DNA of 43,496 nucleotides from Candidatus Calditenuaceae archaeon (lineage in GTDB: Archaea; Thermoproteota; Nitrososphaeria_A; Caldarchaeales; Calditenuaceae), in assembly GCA_025058225.1 (NCBI GenBank), contig JANXEE010000007.1:1-43496 (forward strand), read 5' to 3'. A program made the translations under genes and the position numbers. A model generated the notes under the pieces. The model worked only from the letters and a program-made list of their open reading frames with translations. It was not told the DNA's origin and made no database searches. How positions within the stretch are numbered: the first letter of the stretch is position 1; each line of letters begins with the position of its first letter. Below are positions 1-7,303 of the stretch, piece by piece.

Positions 1-678
1 AGAGTATTAGAACTATTAGAGAGGCGAATAGAACAATTCACCAAAGACCCGATAGACATCCTAGCAAGAATACTCAACGAGAAGGGGCTAGATTGGATAA
101 AAGAAATCCCAGAGGGCATAGGATCAATAAAGGACGGAGAATTCGAGGGGATATTTGTACTGTTTACTGACGGGGAGAACTTCTATTGGAGACTTCACCG
201 CTATGATAACAACAAAATCATCACATCACCGACAGAGATCGTCGACCTCCTCTTAGAAGGAGATAGCCAGAAGAAAGGCGAGAACATAGACTACGAGATC
301 ATAATACCGCTACTGAAAATGACCAAAGAAAATCTCTCGAAGGAACTTGAAGAGCAAGTGAAGAGAGCAAAAACAATGACAGGGCCTCTTAGACCCGACA
401 AAAAAGTAAGGCAGATTTACGAGACGCTATCAAGTCATGGCCAAGATGGAGAGAAGCTGGCAGCCATGTTTAGGAAGGTCTCGGAGAGCAAAATGATTGT
501 CGACCAGCTATGGAGGGCCTTGCAACAGGGTAAACTGATGGAGGAGGCTTGGAAAATACTGCCTAAGGCTGTGGAAAATCACAGCAAAGAAAGCGAAAAG
601 AAACTACCCGAAAAGCTAAAGAGGATCTGCTGGTGTTATTTCAGAAGAAAATCCTCTTCGTCTCTAAGTGGAACTTAA
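1..678 (+). CDS. C-terminal part of a large protein, possibly helicase-like; 5' end outside window
   Basis: The frame is open from the first base to the TAA at 676-678, giving 225 visible residues and no start codon inside the window. The visible part has a mixed alpha/beta stretch (GIFVLFTDGENFYWRLHRYD, residues 51-70) followed by a long charged helical segment from about residue 100. This arrangement reminds me of the C-terminal region behind the motor domains of archaeal SNF2/RapA-type helicases, including some defence-associated ones, but no helicase motif is visible, so the assignment is weak. Codon use differs from the rest of the window: AGA, ATA and AAA are common here, while later genes use AGG, ATC and AAG. 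That suggests a foreign or differently evolving segment. Confidence 0.55.
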   Translation, partial: RVLELLERRIEQFTKDPIDILARILNEKGLDWIKEIPEGIGSIKDGEFEGIFVLFTDGENFYWRLHRYDNNKIITSPTEIVDLLLEGDSQKKGENIDYEIIIPLLKMTKENLSKELEEQVKRAKTMTGPLRPDKKVRQIYETLSSHGQDGEKLAAMFRKVSESKMIVDQLWRALQQGKLMEEAWKILPKAVENHSKESEKKLPEKLKRICWCYFRRKSSSSLSGT

Positions 679-764
679 CGAACACACCCCGTGCGATATG
701 CTGGAGGCCAGACAGCCCCGATTGTCCGGTCGTACACTGAGCTATACGCCAGTGATTTTGTCGT

Positions 765-785
765 TCCTGGCTGAGCTACGGGCCC
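765..785 (-). other. fragment resembling the 5' end of an archaeal tRNA
   Basis: Read on the minus strand from 785, the sequence GGGCCCGTAGCTCAGCCAGG plus one A matches the acceptor strand and the first half of the D arm typical of archaeal tRNA-Arg genes. The match then stops: there is no D-stem partner GAGC, no anticodon arm, no T arm and no complementary CGGGCCC downstream. It is therefore not a functional tRNA as it stands. It could be a scar of integration or recombination at a tRNA gene. A point against this is that archaeal integrases usually use the 3' half of the gene. Confidence 0.35.
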
Positions 786-908
786 CATCACGTGTTCTCA
801 TCGATTAATATCAAGTGAACGCTGGTTTAACCAATGTATGCTTCGGGTCCGCGCTGAAACATTCACGGAAGGTCTTGGCTCAGTTCCTCTTGTTCACATT
901 AAAATATA

Positions 909-918
909 GGAGGTGAGG
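909..918 (+). promoter_or_regulatory. ribosome binding site of the acidic microprotein
   Basis: GGAGGTGAGG is a strong Shine-Dalgarno sequence. It lies 9 bases before the GTG at 928 and just after an in-frame TAG at 907-909. Its presence is the main reason to treat the following 38-codon frame as a real gene. Confidence 0.55.
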
Positions 919-927
919 AGTGCAATT

Positions 928-1044
928 GTGCAGCTCGTAAAGCGGATCTCAGAAGAGGAAGAGGAGTGGGAGGACTGGGAGGAGGACTTCGACGAAGAGT
1001 GGGAGGAGGAAGAGTGGGAGGAGGAGGAAGAAGAGGAGTTCTGA
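928..1044 (+). CDS. extremely acidic, tryptophan-containing microprotein (38 aa)
   Basis: A GTG-started frame of 38 codons follows a strong Shine-Dalgarno sequence. The product begins MQLVKRIS and then becomes almost purely acidic: 24 of 38 residues are Glu or Asp, with Trp at 14, 17, 25 and 30 and Phe at 21 and 38, the last residue. The spaced aromatics in a Glu background look like a designed binding surface, not random purine-rich DNA. Acidic tails of this kind can bind basic proteins or mimic nucleic acid, but no family is recognised and the role is unknown. An alternative GTG at 913 overlaps the ribosome binding site. The gene ends 18 bases before the convergent Lrp-like gene. Confidence 0.55.
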   Translation: MQLVKRISEEEEEWEDWEEDFDEEWEEEEWEEEEEEEF

Positions 1045-1062
1045 AGCGTCTCGAGACACATC

Positions 1063-1368
1063 CTAGAGCCGGTTATTTTGGTGTGATAGGTCAACCGTCT
1101 CACCAACGGCGAACCTCTCTTCAAGCACGATCGATGTCGTGGCACCCTTGATGCCTCTGAGGTTCATTACGTTTGACCTGAGGAACCTGTGAAGCTCATT
1201 GAGGTCCCGAACCTTTACTATCGCGATCACGTCGTATTCGCCCGTTACTCCGTAGACCCTCGTGACCCGCTGACACGAACAGAGGTTCGAGATGATATCG
1301 CTCACGTGGTTCGGCTCCACGCACAAGTGGACAAAGGCAATCAGTTCTTTCCCCTCTCCCATCGGCAC
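1063..1368 (-). CDS. stand-alone Lrp/AsnC ligand-binding (RAM) domain protein
   Basis: The 101-residue product is a single Lrp/AsnC C-terminal effector domain. It shows the typical run IAFVHLCVEP, then VYGVTGEYDVIAIVKVRDL, then a helix and a terminal strand. The DNA-binding helix-turn-helix that precedes this domain in full Lrp proteins is absent. Proteins of this type form oligomers that bind amino acids or other small molecules and may associate with full-length Lrp regulators. The GTG at 1368 (ATG at 1362 is the alternative) lies about 24-30 bases after a TATA-like box at 1387-1395, so the mRNA is probably leaderless. The gene is divergent from the AbrB-PhoU gene at 1436. Confidence 0.85.
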   Translation of the reverse strand: MPMGEGKELIAFVHLCVEPNHVSDIISNLCSCQRVTRVYGVTGEYDVIAIVKVRDLNELHRFLRSNVMNLRGIKGATTSIVLEERFAVGETVDLSHQNNRL

Positions 1369-1386
1369 ATAACCCCAATCGCACGC

Positions 1387-1421
1387 TAAATATTGATCGC
1401 CACCCCGAAACTATTTTTTAT
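1387..1421. promoter_or_regulatory. divergent promoter region
   Basis: A minus-strand TATA-like AATATTTA at 1388-1395 serves the Lrp-like gene, and a plus-strand TTTTTATA at 1414-1421 points to the AbrB-PhoU gene. The plus box predicts a transcription start near 1444. This fits the TTG at 1445 better than the ATG at 1436. Confidence 0.5.
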
Positions 1422-1435
1422 AGACGTTATAGGGA

Positions 1436-2374
1436 ATGGTAGGGTTGCCCCGCTTTCACGAACGCAGGGTTCAGCAGCTGAGGGGTAGTTCCTTTGTAAT
1501 CACGCTACCGAAGGAGTGGGTGGAGGAGAGCGGCCTGAAGAAGGGGTCTGCGGCGACTGTGATCTCCGAACGCGACCTTTTACGGGTCGTCCCTTCAGGG
1601 AGAAGGCTAACCGTTCAGTTGACCATCGACGCTGATCTGCTGGGCGATCTGGTGGAGGACGTCATGGTAGCGTGCTATGAAGCAGGGGTCTCATCGTTGA
1701 GGGTCCTGACGAGGCGCGGCAGGGCTGATGAGCTGTTGGTGAGGACGAGGCGGCTGAGGGAGAGGTTGCAGGGCATGTTCACGACCATGGAGTCTGAGGG
1801 CTCTGTAGCTGTCGAGATCTCCGGCGACCCCTTCAGGTCCGTCGAGCAGGCGCTCTCGGTGACGCTTCAGTCCCTAGTGAGGGCCCTCAGGCGCGTCGAG
1901 TCCGATCTGAGTACCGGAGGAGGCGTTAGCCACGAGCTGGAGGAGCTCCTCAAGGACTGCGCCGGTCACGCGTCGTCACTCAAGAGGATGGTCTCACAGA
2001 TGGTGGCACTTCCCGACGAGCAGAGTCCCTTTTATGCGATACCCGCACTGATGGAGGCGGCTTCGAACCTAGTTTACTTGGTCAGAGACGTTGAGGAGTC
2101 TGTGGCGTCCATTGGGAGGCAGGAGCTCATGTCGTTGATCCACCTCGCCGAAGTCCTGGAGCAGCTCAACACTCTCGTCGTCGAGTTGAGGAACTCCGTG
2201 GTCATAGACCAGCTCCACGACCTCGCACAGTCTTTGCGCGAGGCCGGTCGGAGGGGAGGTCAGAAATCGTTGCTGAGGGGGGCTGAGGATTTCATAAAGT
2301 CCCTGATCAGGCTCAATGCGTTGATGACCTCGTCGGAAAGCAGAACAAGTCTAGGACCATATGGTCCGACCTAG
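1436..2374 (+). CDS. AbrB/SpoVT-PhoU domain regulator, paralogue 1
   Basis: The N-terminus (RRVQQLRGSSFVITLPKEWV, then GLKKGSAATVI) is a swapped-hairpin AbrB/SpoVT DNA-binding domain. It is followed by a long helical region of about 200 residues in the manner of PhoU. Archaeal proteins with this layout are annotated as phosphate uptake regulators. They combine DNA binding with the PhoU module that senses the state of the phosphate transporter. No Pst transporter gene is nearby. A second copy with the same layout lies at 35181. The start may be the TTG at 1445, which sits where transcription is predicted to begin. The 3' end overlaps the convergent Taw2 gene by 62 bases. Confidence 0.8.
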   Translation: MVGLPRFHERRVQQLRGSSFVITLPKEWVEESGLKKGSAATVISERDLLRVVPSGRRLTVQLTIDADLLGDLVEDVMVACYEAGVSSLRVLTRRGRADELLVRTRRLRERLQGMFTTMESEGSVAVEISGDPFRSVEQALSVTLQSLVRALRRVESDLSTGGGVSHELEELLKDCAGHASSLKRMVSQMVALPDEQSPFYAIPALMEAASNLVYLVRDVEESVASIGRQELMSLIHLAEVLEQLNTLVVELRNSVVIDQLHDLAQSLREAGRRGGQKSLLRGAEDFIKSLIRLNALMTSSESRTSLGPYGPT

Positions 2375-3098
2375 CCGAGTACGACTTCACACGGCCCGTC
2401 CTCAACACCATCACCTCGTGACCCCTCTCCTTAGCGACCCTCACCACTTCAGAGGAATAGTCTTCCTCGGAGCCCTTCCTCACGAGGTCGTGTAGGTGAA
2501 CGACGCCTCCGCAGGGCCTCAGCAGCTTAAGCCCGACGTCGAGATATTTGAGCGTCCCTGGGAAGTATCCCAGCACCACCCTGTCTGCGATGCCCGCGAG
2601 GTGTCTGGCCACGTCCCTACAATCGCCCAAGTATGCCGATACGCGGCCACCCAGCCCGTTCCTCTCGATGTTCCTGACGAGGAACTCATAGGCCTTTGGG
2701 TTCAGCTCGATAGCGTGCACCGCCTTCGGTCGACCGAACACCGCGATCGGGAGTGAGAACTGACCTATGCCTGCGAAAGCGTCGACAACGACCTCCCATT
2801 CACGAACCAGCGCAGCTACCCTAATCCTCTCGAACTTGTTGCCGAGTGAGAACATCGTCTGCTCAGCGTCAAGCTCATAGATGACGCCGTGCTCGGTGTA
2901 GGTCGTCACGACTGGCCTCTCGCCGTAAAGGAGCCTCACCTTCGGGAGCCTGAGGTCTCCGGACACTCCCTCGTAGGCGAGGACCGCCTTGAGGTGTGCG
3001 AACCTTTTCGTCAGCTGCTTCACGACCTCGTCGGGATCGTCGTCGAGACCCAGCCTGACCAAAACGACGTTGCCGATCAGCTTGTAACGCGCTCTCAT
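2313..3098 (-). CDS. taw2: tRNA wyosine-pathway methyltransferase-fold enzyme Taw2 (aminocarboxypropyltransferase)
   Basis: The 261-residue protein has the Trm5/TYW2 fold. An N-terminal region is followed by the SAM-binding motif VVDAFAGIGQFSLPIA, the acidic loop AIELNPKAYEFLVRNIERN, and the motif LGYFPGT where Trm5 would have NLP. The LGYFPGT form is typical of TYW2/Taw2, which transfers the aminocarboxypropyl group of SAM to 4-demethylwyosine at position 37 of tRNA-Phe. Trm5 itself is at 26287 in this window, so both steps are represented. The gene starts inside the end of the glycosyltransferase gene (4-base ATGA overlap), which implies co-translation. Confidence 0.82.
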   Translation of the reverse strand: MRARYKLIGNVVLVRLGLDDDPDEVVKQLTKRFAHLKAVLAYEGVSGDLRLPKVRLLYGERPVVTTYTEHGVIYELDAEQTMFSLGNKFERIRVAALVREWEVVVDAFAGIGQFSLPIAVFGRPKAVHAIELNPKAYEFLVRNIERNGLGGRVSAYLGDCRDVARHLAGIADRVVLGYFPGTLKYLDVGLKLLRPCGGVVHLHDLVRKGSEEDYSSEVVRVAKERGHEVMVLRTGRVKSYSARSDHMVLDLFCFPTRSSTH

Positions 3099-4243
3099 TT
3101 TCCGGCCAGTTCCACCAACCTAGTTGCGACCCTGATCTTTCCGTTGAGTTCCCTCGAAAGCTCGCTGTACATCCGAATTACCTTAGAGTCCACCTCAATA
3201 GCCCTGTCCACCCCCGCCCTCAACGACTCAGGTGTCAGCTCACTCACGTTGAGAACGACGGCCGCACCTCTCTCAGCCAGGGATTCGGCGTTGCCGAGCT
3301 GCTCGGTGTGATTGGGTGTCGGTAACAACACTAAGCTGCATCCGTATGCGAGCGCCTTCGAGATGGTCGAGTGACCCGCCCTTGACACGACGACGTCCGC
3401 GGCAGCCATCGCGATCGTTTCATCAGGCAACCATGAAACCAATAGGTGTCTCCCACTTCTGTTGGAGAAGTTGTGGCCCGGCTCTCCCGATGAAAAGACG
3501 ACCTGATAATCAGCGAGGCCTTCAAGGGACCCGGTCAACCTCTCCCTCGACGCTCTCCTTTCAGACTCGGGGCCGGTGTTCAGAATTAGGATCAGCGGCT
3601 CGTCAGGATCGAAGCCCAGCATCTCCTTTGCCGTCCTCCTATCGGGAAGCTCGTTGGGGTAGCGGTCCAAGACGGGCCCAACGAACTCGACCTTCTTCAG
3701 CTCTGCGTCCCTGAAGAACAGGTTCCTGTTCGAGATGGTGAGGGGAGGAGGGTAGTCTGCAATGAGTACTGCGTCTGCGAGCGACCAGACCCTCGCAACT
3801 ACGTCCGCGAAAGCGTTCGTGAAGGCGGAAGCGGTACGATGGCGTTCACTCTCGACGACCAGCCTGAACTGGTTCAGCAGTACGGCTACGGGCAGCCCGA
3901 GGAGTTTCGCCGCAAGCAGGGTGGATCCCCTGGTGTCTGAAAGTACCACGTCGGCACCGAAACCGTCCGAGACGGCCATCTCCTGGAGGATCTGAGTCGT
4001 CACCCTCAGCGGCAGAACCGAGCCCTTGAGCAGTGACCACCTGAAGCTCACGCTGCCATCAGGGGAGTTGCCGTAGTCAACCCTTTGGACGTCGATGGTC
4101 CGCACACCGTTGGCCCTGAGGTAATTCAGGCCCTCCGAGTAGGAGGTCGCGATGACCTCGTGTCCCATCGCCGAGAGCGTTTCGATCAGTCCCTTGCATC
4201 GCGCCGCGTGACCGAAACCTATCCCGCAGACACCAACGTGCAC
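3095..4243 (-). CDS. glycosyltransferase family 28 / MurG-like
   Basis: The product of 382 residues starts MHVGVCGIGFGHAARCKGL. This is the glycine-rich N-terminal motif of MurG/UGT-like GT-B enzymes. A second Rossmann half contains ILILNTGPESERR and the nucleotide-sugar binding stretch SRAGHSTISKALAYG, close to the GT28 C-terminal signature. It probably transfers a sugar from a nucleotide donor to a lipid or surface acceptor; the substrate cannot be read from sequence. I set the start at the GTG at 4243, two bases after the AMMECR1 stop codon. An upstream open stretch in the same frame lies inside AMMECR1 and has no family similarity. It belongs to the leftward run AMMECR1 - GT28 - Taw2. Confidence 0.78.
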   Translation of the reverse strand: MHVGVCGIGFGHAARCKGLIETLSAMGHEVIATSYSEGLNYLRANGVRTIDVQRVDYGNSPDGSVSFRWSLLKGSVLPLRVTTQILQEMAVSDGFGADVVLSDTRGSTLLAAKLLGLPVAVLLNQFRLVVESERHRTASAFTNAFADVVARVWSLADAVLIADYPPPLTISNRNLFFRDAELKKVEFVGPVLDRYPNELPDRRTAKEMLGFDPDEPLILILNTGPESERRASRERLTGSLEGLADYQVVFSSGEPGHNFSNRSGRHLLVSWLPDETIAMAAADVVVSRAGHSTISKALAYGCSLVLLPTPNHTEQLGNAESLAERGAAVVLNVSELTPESLRAGVDRAIEVDSKVIRMYSELSRELNGKIRVATRLVELAGK

Positions 4244-4245
4244 CC

Positions 4246-4881
4246 TCAACCGCTGCACCTGGCCCCGAGGTCCTCTAACCTCAGCCTCCTCACCGGACCG
4301 TAGGGCCGCTCTTCGATGTACAGCTCCGCCTCGAACCTGTAGACGTTTGACTCCGGGTCGAGGTAGGTGGTGGGTGGAAGGCCTGCCTTGAGGCATACGT
4401 TGATGAGGAACTCGTGAGCGTCCCATCCGTGCTCGACGGCCACCTGCGGCAGAAGGAGGCCCGATGCGTCCCCATACTCTATAATGAGTCCGTGCCTACC
4501 GACCGTAACTTCTTCGGCGATCCTGCGCCTGTCATCGACTCGGATGAGCTCGAGGGGTGAAAGCACGCTCAGCTCCAACACGACCCTTTTCAGCTCATCG
4601 ATCTCTAGGGGCGGGAAACGCGGGTCGTAGAAGGCAGCTGCGATCGCGGCCCTTGCGGTGATGACCTCCAACCTATCAACGGGTCTCGGGTAGCCTATGC
4701 AACCCCTCAGTTCCATCTCCGGATACGTGTAGAGCGTGACGAAAACCCCTCTGCGCACCACCTCGCTGAACACGGCGGGGAACCGTAATTCGTCAGGGCC
4801 TGCGCCTTTAAAGACCGACTCTATCGCACCCCTTGCAACTCTGATCAACCCCGCAGCCGCCTCCTCTCCTATCTCACCCAT
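4246..4881 (-). CDS. AMMECR1 domain protein
   Basis: The whole 211-residue length matches the AMMECR1 family. Visible hallmarks are the central LRGCIGYPRPVDRL, a following AFYDPRFPPLEIDEL, and the C-terminal LLPQVAVEHGWDAHEFL. The family is nearly universal in archaea and eukaryotes. Its biochemical role is not settled; links to radical chemistry and to MEMO-type proteins have been proposed. The ATG at 4881 follows a GGAGG ribosome binding site at about 4891-4895 on the minus strand. The gene runs directly into the glycosyltransferase gene. Confidence 0.9.
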   Translation of the reverse strand: MGEIGEEAAAGLIRVARGAIESVFKGAGPDELRFPAVFSEVVRRGVFVTLYTYPEMELRGCIGYPRPVDRLEVITARAAIAAAFYDPRFPPLEIDELKRVVLELSVLSPLELIRVDDRRRIAEEVTVGRHGLIIEYGDASGLLLPQVAVEHGWDAHEFLINVCLKAGLPPTTYLDPESNVYRFEAELYIEERPYGPVRRLRLEDLGARCSG

Positions 4882-4933
4882 CGAGCCTCCACAGTTGGCC
4901 CGTCCCTTTTACCCTTAGCACGGGCACGTTCCG

Positions 4934-5434
4934 CTAGGACCTCTTTAAGGAAGCGTTTTTGCTGACGGCCAGCTCCTTCGCGGATTTCAACGTCCGTTCG
5001 ATTCTGCTCCAGTGGCTGCCCTCCCAGTACCTCTGTCCGCAACTCAGGCATACGTAATGACGGCCGTCGCCCTCGTCGACCAGTTCGCCGTTGCAGATCG
5101 AACATCGGGTTGCCCTTGGCTCAAGGAACTGCGCGACCTCTATGCCGAACATCTTCGAGGCTCCCTCTGCCACGACCGCGAGCTGCTTCTCTATCCCCTC
5201 CAGCGGCACCAGTATTGACCTGATGTCCCTTCTGATGGCGAGCCTATGCAGTTCGATATCCGAGGTCACCAGTACCCTTCCGGAGGACTTTGCCTCCAAG
5301 AGGAGCTGGTCGTCATCGGACTTGGAATAGACAGCGTCGTACCCTAATAGCCTCAACCACCTAGCGAGCTTGCCGTGCATGGAGTCAGCGATGAACTGTG
5401 GCCTCTCACTCGACGGTCTCCCTTCCGGTCTCAA
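4934..5434 (-). CDS. Mut7-C (PIN-like) RNase domain with zinc ribbon
   Basis: The conserved start of the Mut7-C/DUF82 domain is clear: FIADSMHGKLARWLRLLGYD, then LLEAKSSGRVLVTSDIEL. A C-terminal zinc ribbon has CSIC and CLSC pairs. The domain is a PIN-like fold found in the Mut7 exonuclease and in small archaeal proteins thought to be RNases; the conserved Asp residues are present (D in IAD, DDD, TSD). No ATG or GTG lies just before the domain. The best start is the TTG at 5434, which follows a GAGGAG-like ribosome binding site and overlaps the CBS gene by 29 bases. The next start inside the domain, the ATG at 5380, would remove conserved residues. Confidence 0.72.
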   Translation of the reverse strand: MRPEGRPSSERPQFIADSMHGKLARWLRLLGYDAVYSKSDDDQLLLEAKSSGRVLVTSDIELHRLAIRRDIRSILVPLEGIEKQLAVVAEGASKMFGIEVAQFLEPRATRCSICNGELVDEGDGRHYVCLSCGQRYWEGSHWSRIERTLKSAKELAVSKNASLKRS

Positions 5435-5990
5435 GCCTGCACTCCTCACAGAGGAAGTGGTCGTCGATGCGGCGCAGCATGTCGCTCCACTCACCGCAAG
5501 AATCGCAGTATCCCTCGAAGTATGGTTCAGGTCTCCTCACTATCCCCCTTATCTTCAGCTGCTCCCTGACGATCTCTATGATGTCAGGCGTGAACTTCAG
5601 GATGTCCTTCATGCTGATGATCCCGGCGATCCTGCCCCTGTGGGCTACGACGAGCCTGCTCACGTTTAGTTTGTTCATCGTCCTCAACGCCTCCTCGATG
5701 GTCTCCTCCGGTCTCACGGTTATGATCGGACTGGACATGATCTCCCTCAGCTTCACCTCGCTCGGCTTGAGGTCCTTCGCAACCACCTTCTCAACCAGGT
5801 CACGCTTTGTGACTATCCCGACCGGTGAGCTGTCCCTCATCACAAGGACGCTGCTTATCTTGTACTTTGCCATCTGCTGCGCCGCGTCTGCGGCGGTGTC
5901 CTCCACGCTCAACTCAATGATCGGGCTGGTCATCACGTCACGGACCAGTATTTCGCTTGTCAGCGGAGTCTCTTTCAATCCACCATTCAA
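5406..5990 (-). CDS. CBS-domain pair protein with C-terminal zinc ribbon
   Basis: Two consecutive CBS domains fill residues about 15-135. Their repeated hallmarks are VRDVMTSPIIELSVEDT and IMSSPIITVRPEETIEEAL, with strands such as GIVTKRDL and GIISMKDIL. A zinc ribbon follows (CDSC, then CEEC). CBS pairs bind adenosyl ligands such as AMP, ATP or SAM and act as energy or metabolite sensors. The zinc ribbon suggests a nucleic-acid or protein contact. The TTG at 5990 is the first usable start, with a TTTATT box about 20 bases upstream. It lies upstream of, and overlaps, the Mut7-C RNase gene, so the two may act together. Confidence 0.85.
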   Translation of the reverse strand: MNGGLKETPLTSEILVRDVMTSPIIELSVEDTAADAAQQMAKYKISSVLVMRDSSPVGIVTKRDLVEKVVAKDLKPSEVKLREIMSSPIITVRPEETIEEALRTMNKLNVSRLVVAHRGRIAGIISMKDILKFTPDIIEIVREQLKIRGIVRRPEPYFEGYCDSCGEWSDMLRRIDDHFLCEECRLETGRETVE

Positions 5991-6043
5991 CGTGGATCGG
6001 TGTCAATAAACTTTGACCTCCACCAGTCCGGAGCTCTGACCAC

Positions 6044-7303
6044 TCACTCGAACTCCTTCTGAGGGTTGATCTTGCTGAAGACAGCCCTCATCCTCCTCAG
6101 ATCGACGTTCCTCCTTAACAGCTCAGCCTCGATCTCGTCCACGAACTCGGTACCCACCCTTCTCGGGAGGGAGACGAGGTCGTCCACGACGTCGAGCGCC
6201 AACGGTAGGCCGGTTGCTGGGTTGTGGGACTCCAATACGTAGGTGATCGCGATGTCCTTCAGGTCGCTTCCCGCACCCCTCGGCAACTCCAAGCATACCG
6301 GGGGCTGGGCCTCGACCGTCCTCACGAAGACCCTCTCCGTGGAGCTGATCAGTCTGATGAGCTCGTCGCTGCGTTTGTCGTCCCTGTGCCTTCCGAGGTC
6401 TGACACGACCTGCAGCCTGAACCTCCTCTCGGCCCCCTTAAGGGCCCTCTCCACGTCCACCGACCTGCCCTTCCGGACGTACTCCTCCATCTGGCTGCAG
6501 AAGAGCGAAAAGACGTCGTGGTAGTACCCCTCTGGGAAGATCTCGGAGTACGCGATGACATCGCCCGGGCTCGTCGTCAGCAAGAGTATCGACCTGTCGG
6601 AGAGGCCTAGCATCCTCCCGGGGCCGTAGGTGTATCCGATGAGACCGTCCAGAGCCGACGTGGGGACCCTCTTGACGATGCCAAAGGCCCTCCCCGAGTC
6701 GAGGAGCTTCTCAGTCGACCTCAGCAGCTCTTCGATCAGGCCGTAAACCGATTTGAACTCACGACGGCTCACCGGGTCGACCCAATTCAAACTCTTAGTC
6801 TTCACCCTACTGCATCCCGCCCTGAAGCCGAAGAAGCTGCCGTCTATGACGACGTAATCAGCCTCCTCCAACGCCCTGAGGGCGAGGGCCCTCTCCAAGT
6901 ACGTCGTCACCAAGTCCAGCTTCTTCAGGAACTCTTCCTTGCTGTCGTTGACAGACCCCTTCAACATGTCCCCAACGTAGAGCTCACCGTCCTCCAACGG
7001 CTCGAGGCCCCTGAACGCCTTAACGCCAGCTGTTGAGAGGCCGTACTTCACCCCGATCCTCTCGTCGATCGCCGGCGTGTCGGAGCCGTCCACAACAGCG
7101 AAGGTCCTCTCCTTCCACTCGACCCTGTTCAGACCGCGCCTGGCCCTCTTCACCAGGTCCTCGAAGGGTTTGAGGAACTCCACGTCGACCTTCGTCAGGT
7201 AGTTGAGGATCGACTCGACCTCCCTCCTCGCTAAGTCGTAATACCTCTCTTGGAGCGGTTTGGGGATCTTCTGAAGGTCCGGAAGGTCTTCCTCAGCGCC
7301 CAC
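6044..7303 (-). CDS. nurA: NurA nuclease
   Basis: The 419-residue product has the NurA domain. AVVDGSD (residues 69-75) is the first catalytic motif with its essential Asp, and VVIDGSFFG contains a second conserved acidic site further on. NurA is a 5'-3' nuclease that works with the HerA translocase in resecting DNA ends for homologous recombination. The GTG start at 7303 lies inside the last codons of herA (11-base overlap), so the two proteins are made together. It is somewhat longer than many NurA proteins. No mre11 or rad50 gene is present in this window. Confidence 0.85.
   Translation of the reverse strand: MGAEEDLPDLQKIPKPLQERYYDLARREVESILNYLTKVDVEFLKPFEDLVKRARRGLNRVEWKERTFAVVDGSDTPAIDERIGVKYGLSTAGVKAFRGLEPLEDGELYVGDMLKGSVNDSKEEFLKKLDLVTTYLERALALRALEEADYVVIDGSFFGFRAGCSRVKTKSLNWVDPVSRREFKSVYGLIEELLRSTEKLLDSGRAFGIVKRVPTSALDGLIGYTYGPGRMLGLSDRSILLLTTSPGDVIAYSEIFPEGYYHDVFSLFCSQMEEYVRKGRSVDVERALKGAERRFRLQVVSDLGRHRDDKRSDELIRLISSTERVFVRTVEAQPPVCLELPRGAGSDLKDIAITYVLESHNPATGLPLALDVVDDLVSLPRRVGTEFVDEIEAELLRRNVDLRRMRAVFSKINPQKEFE

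Larger units (their letters stand above)
679..927. other. gene-poor spacer at a composition change
   Basis: No convincing coding frame lies in this stretch of about 250 bases. It separates the AT-richer partial gene from the GC-rich remainder. The minus strand carries a tRNA-like 5' end at 765-785. A second, weaker resemblance (TAGCTCAG, then TACGACC) lies around 728-745 on the same strand. No matching tRNA 3' half, integrase or terminal repeat is visible. A short AT-rich stretch at 898-908 precedes the ribosome binding site of the next gene. Confidence 0.5.

Noticed and set aside
700-786. A complete split, permuted or intron-containing tRNA
   Set aside because: Only the first 21 bases fit. 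No D-stem partner, anticodon arm, T arm or matching acceptor strand is found in the spacer.
894-1145. Serine-rich 83-codon frame on the minus strand
   Set aside because: It is the antisense reading of the Glu-rich microprotein: GAG and GAA read backward give Ser-type codons. It also runs into the Lrp-like gene in another frame and has no ribosome binding site.
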